Part shown: piece after piece, positions 30,783 through 64,000 of the stretch
Layout of the letters: each line of letters opens with the position of its first letter
Numbering within the stretch: the first letter of the stretch is position 1
Assembly (NCBI RefSeq): GCF_024166365.1
Contig: NC_064819.1
Location: 108,916,293-108,980,292 of the forward strand
DNA: 64,000 nucleotides
Source of the DNA: Elephas maximus indicus
Lineage: Eukaryota; Chordata; Mammalia; Proboscidea; Elephantidae
Reading direction: 5' to 3'
The notes under the pieces: model-generated
Told to the model about the DNA's origin: nothing
The model's input: the letters and a program-made list of their open reading frames with translations, nothing else
The model's database searches: none
Program-made: the position numbers and the translations under genes

Positions 30783-31072
30783 GTCCCTGGGTGATACAAA
30801 TGGTTTGTAGCCCTGGCGGTCTGGTGGTTAAGAGCTACAGCTGCTAAACACCGCCCCCCCCCCTCAAAAAGACAGCAGTTCCACTATTCACTGAGTCCGA
30901 ACCCACTCCACCGCAATGCTTTTTTTTTTTCTTTACTAACCTAAAGGTTGGTGTTTTGCACACCCAGCCGGGCGATCTGCTGCCATAAAGCCTAGAAAAC
31001 CCTGCAGAGCAGTTCCACTCTATAACATATGGGGTTCCATGAGTTGGCATCATCTTGACAGCAATGGTTTGT
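30783..31072 (+). mobile_element. AfroSINE (long subfamily) split by another SINE
   Basis: Outer head gtccctgggtgatacaaatg (30783) resumes at 30940 with tactaacctaaaggttggtg ... gccataaagcctagaaaacc ... ggggttccatgagttggcat. Inner piece 30806-30930: gtagccctggcggtctggtg, then a C-run and an abbreviated tail. Confidence 0.72.
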
Positions 31073-31107
31073 GGTTTGTTTCTTTTTTATGCACCAGATA
31101 TTGTGCT

Positions 31108-31205
31108 AGGTTTATGTACACGATCTCATTTAGACCTTAGGACAACCCTACGAGGTTGGTACCATTATTACCTCTATTTTATAGATTAGGAAACAGACAA
31201 ATAGC
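31108..31205 (-). mobile_element. MIR fragment
   Basis: gatctcatttagaccttagg, acaaccctacgaggttggta, ttatagattaggaaacagac: MIR core antisense, ending about 100 bp before the CDC5L promoter. Confidence 0.7.
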
Positions 31206-31345
31206 CTATTGCCTGAGCCTTCTCTGAATAAATTCCTGTTAATTAAACGCCCGATAAAGCGCTAAACTAACAAAATAACAAAGCTCTTTTCTGACCACCT
31301 GGGCTGAATTCTTCACGCGTGACATCCCCATCTCCTGCCACTCGG

Positions 31346-31353
31346 TGACGTCA
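31346..31353. promoter_or_regulatory. CRE, TGACGTCA
   Basis: Perfect 8-bp palindromic cAMP-response element, a CREB/ATF site, about 370 bp upstream of the CDC5L ATG and 50 bp before the first TCTCGCGAGA. A full CRE in a CpG-rich promoter is a common functional arrangement; use here is inferred. Confidence 0.7.
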
Positions 31354-31402
31354 CAACCAACCTCACCACTTATGTTTCCTGCCAAACGCCACACCGCTAC
31401 TA

Positions 31403-31412
31403 TCTCGCGAGA
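31403..31412. promoter_or_regulatory. TCTCGCGAGA palindrome, copy 1
   Basis: Perfect 10-bp palindrome. This CGCG element is bound by BANP and drives CpG-island promoters of essential genes (established knowledge). It lies about 300 bp upstream of the CDC5L ATG. Confidence 0.8.
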
Positions 31413-31537
31413 GTCGCAGTTTCCGCCAACAGGTCCTGAACTCGCGTGCGGCGTAGAGCGCTTTGGCTAGAGAGGTTTGACGATTTCCCCAGGCTAGAGT
31501 TTCAACAATGCACTGCTTTCCTTGCAGCCACTCGAGA

Positions 31538-31547
31538 TCTCGCGAGA
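31538..31547. promoter_or_regulatory. TCTCGCGAGA palindrome, copy 2
   Basis: Second perfect copy, 135 bp downstream of the first and 167 bp before the ATG. Two exact copies of a CpG-containing decamer in one promoter are very unlikely by chance. Confidence 0.8.
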
Positions 31548-31713
31548 CTTTCTATTCCTGTCCTCCCCACCCCCAGGTTGCGACTGCGCAGATCGCCTCA
31601 AAGCAGAAGGTCGCGGTTGGAGGAAGTGGCGGCTTTAGGTCCCGTGGCCCCAGCGCCGTTAGTACTTCTCTGAAGCTCACCTCGGCCGTTTGCCGAGACA
31701 GCCCGCCACCAAG

Positions 31714-64000
<32,287 letters not shown>

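Larger units (their letters stand above)
31300..31713 (+). promoter_or_regulatory. CDC5L: CDC5L CpG-rich promoter and 5' UTR
   Basis: An abrupt rise in CpG density just before the CDC5L ATG, continuing to about 31870 in intron 1, marks a housekeeping-type CpG-island promoter. I see no convincing TATA box. It contains a full CRE, two TCTCGCGAGA palindromes and, just after exon 1, an NRF1-type site. The start site is probably within 31430-31680 (inference). Confidence 0.85.

Overview
The window is vertebrate nuclear DNA from a placental mammal, almost certainly an afrotherian and most likely an elephant. The call rests on about thirty copies of the tRNA-derived AfroSINE, which is restricted to Afrotheria, together with fragments of its probable partner, an RTE (BovB-clade) LINE. 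L1, MaLR-type LTR, MIR and MER5 copies fill much of the remainder. There are no prokaryotic genes, operons or CRISPR arrays. Most open frames lie in repeats or introns.

Two plus-strand genes were reconstructed exon by exon. SPATS1 (spermatogenesis-associated serine-rich 1) has seven consecutive coding exons between 12243 and 27244, all with canonical AG/GT boundaries and compatible phases, ending in TGA; its first roughly 45 codons were not recognised. CDC5L, the Myb-related core subunit of the PRP19/NTC spliceosome complex, begins at a CpG-rich promoter near 31.3-31.7 kb. Fourteen coding exons (31714-62682) encode residues 1-697; the last roughly 105 residues lie beyond the right edge. The SPATS1-CDC5L order and orientation match human 6p21.1.

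Layout: 1-12.2 kb is repeat-rich DNA upstream of the first recognised SPATS1 exon, with nested L1 and SINE insertions. 12.2-27.2 kb is SPATS1, with introns loaded with antisense MaLR-type LTRs and AfroSINEs. 27.2-31.3 kb is the intergenic spacer. 31.3-31.8 kb is the CDC5L promoter, with two TCTCGCGAGA palindromes, a full CRE and an NRF1 site. 31.8-64 kb is the CDC5L body; its introns hold an RTE copy with a YADD reverse-transcriptase motif, several antisense L1 pieces and a mariner-like MITE.

I found no convincing new multi-gene system. The most informative observations are about genome history: three copies of one 12-bp target sequence around two opposed SINEs, an L1 copy with two poly(A) tracts and a short putative 3' transduction, a MITE with about 27-bp inverted ends, LTR-in-LTR nesting, and the double palindrome in the CDC5L promoter.
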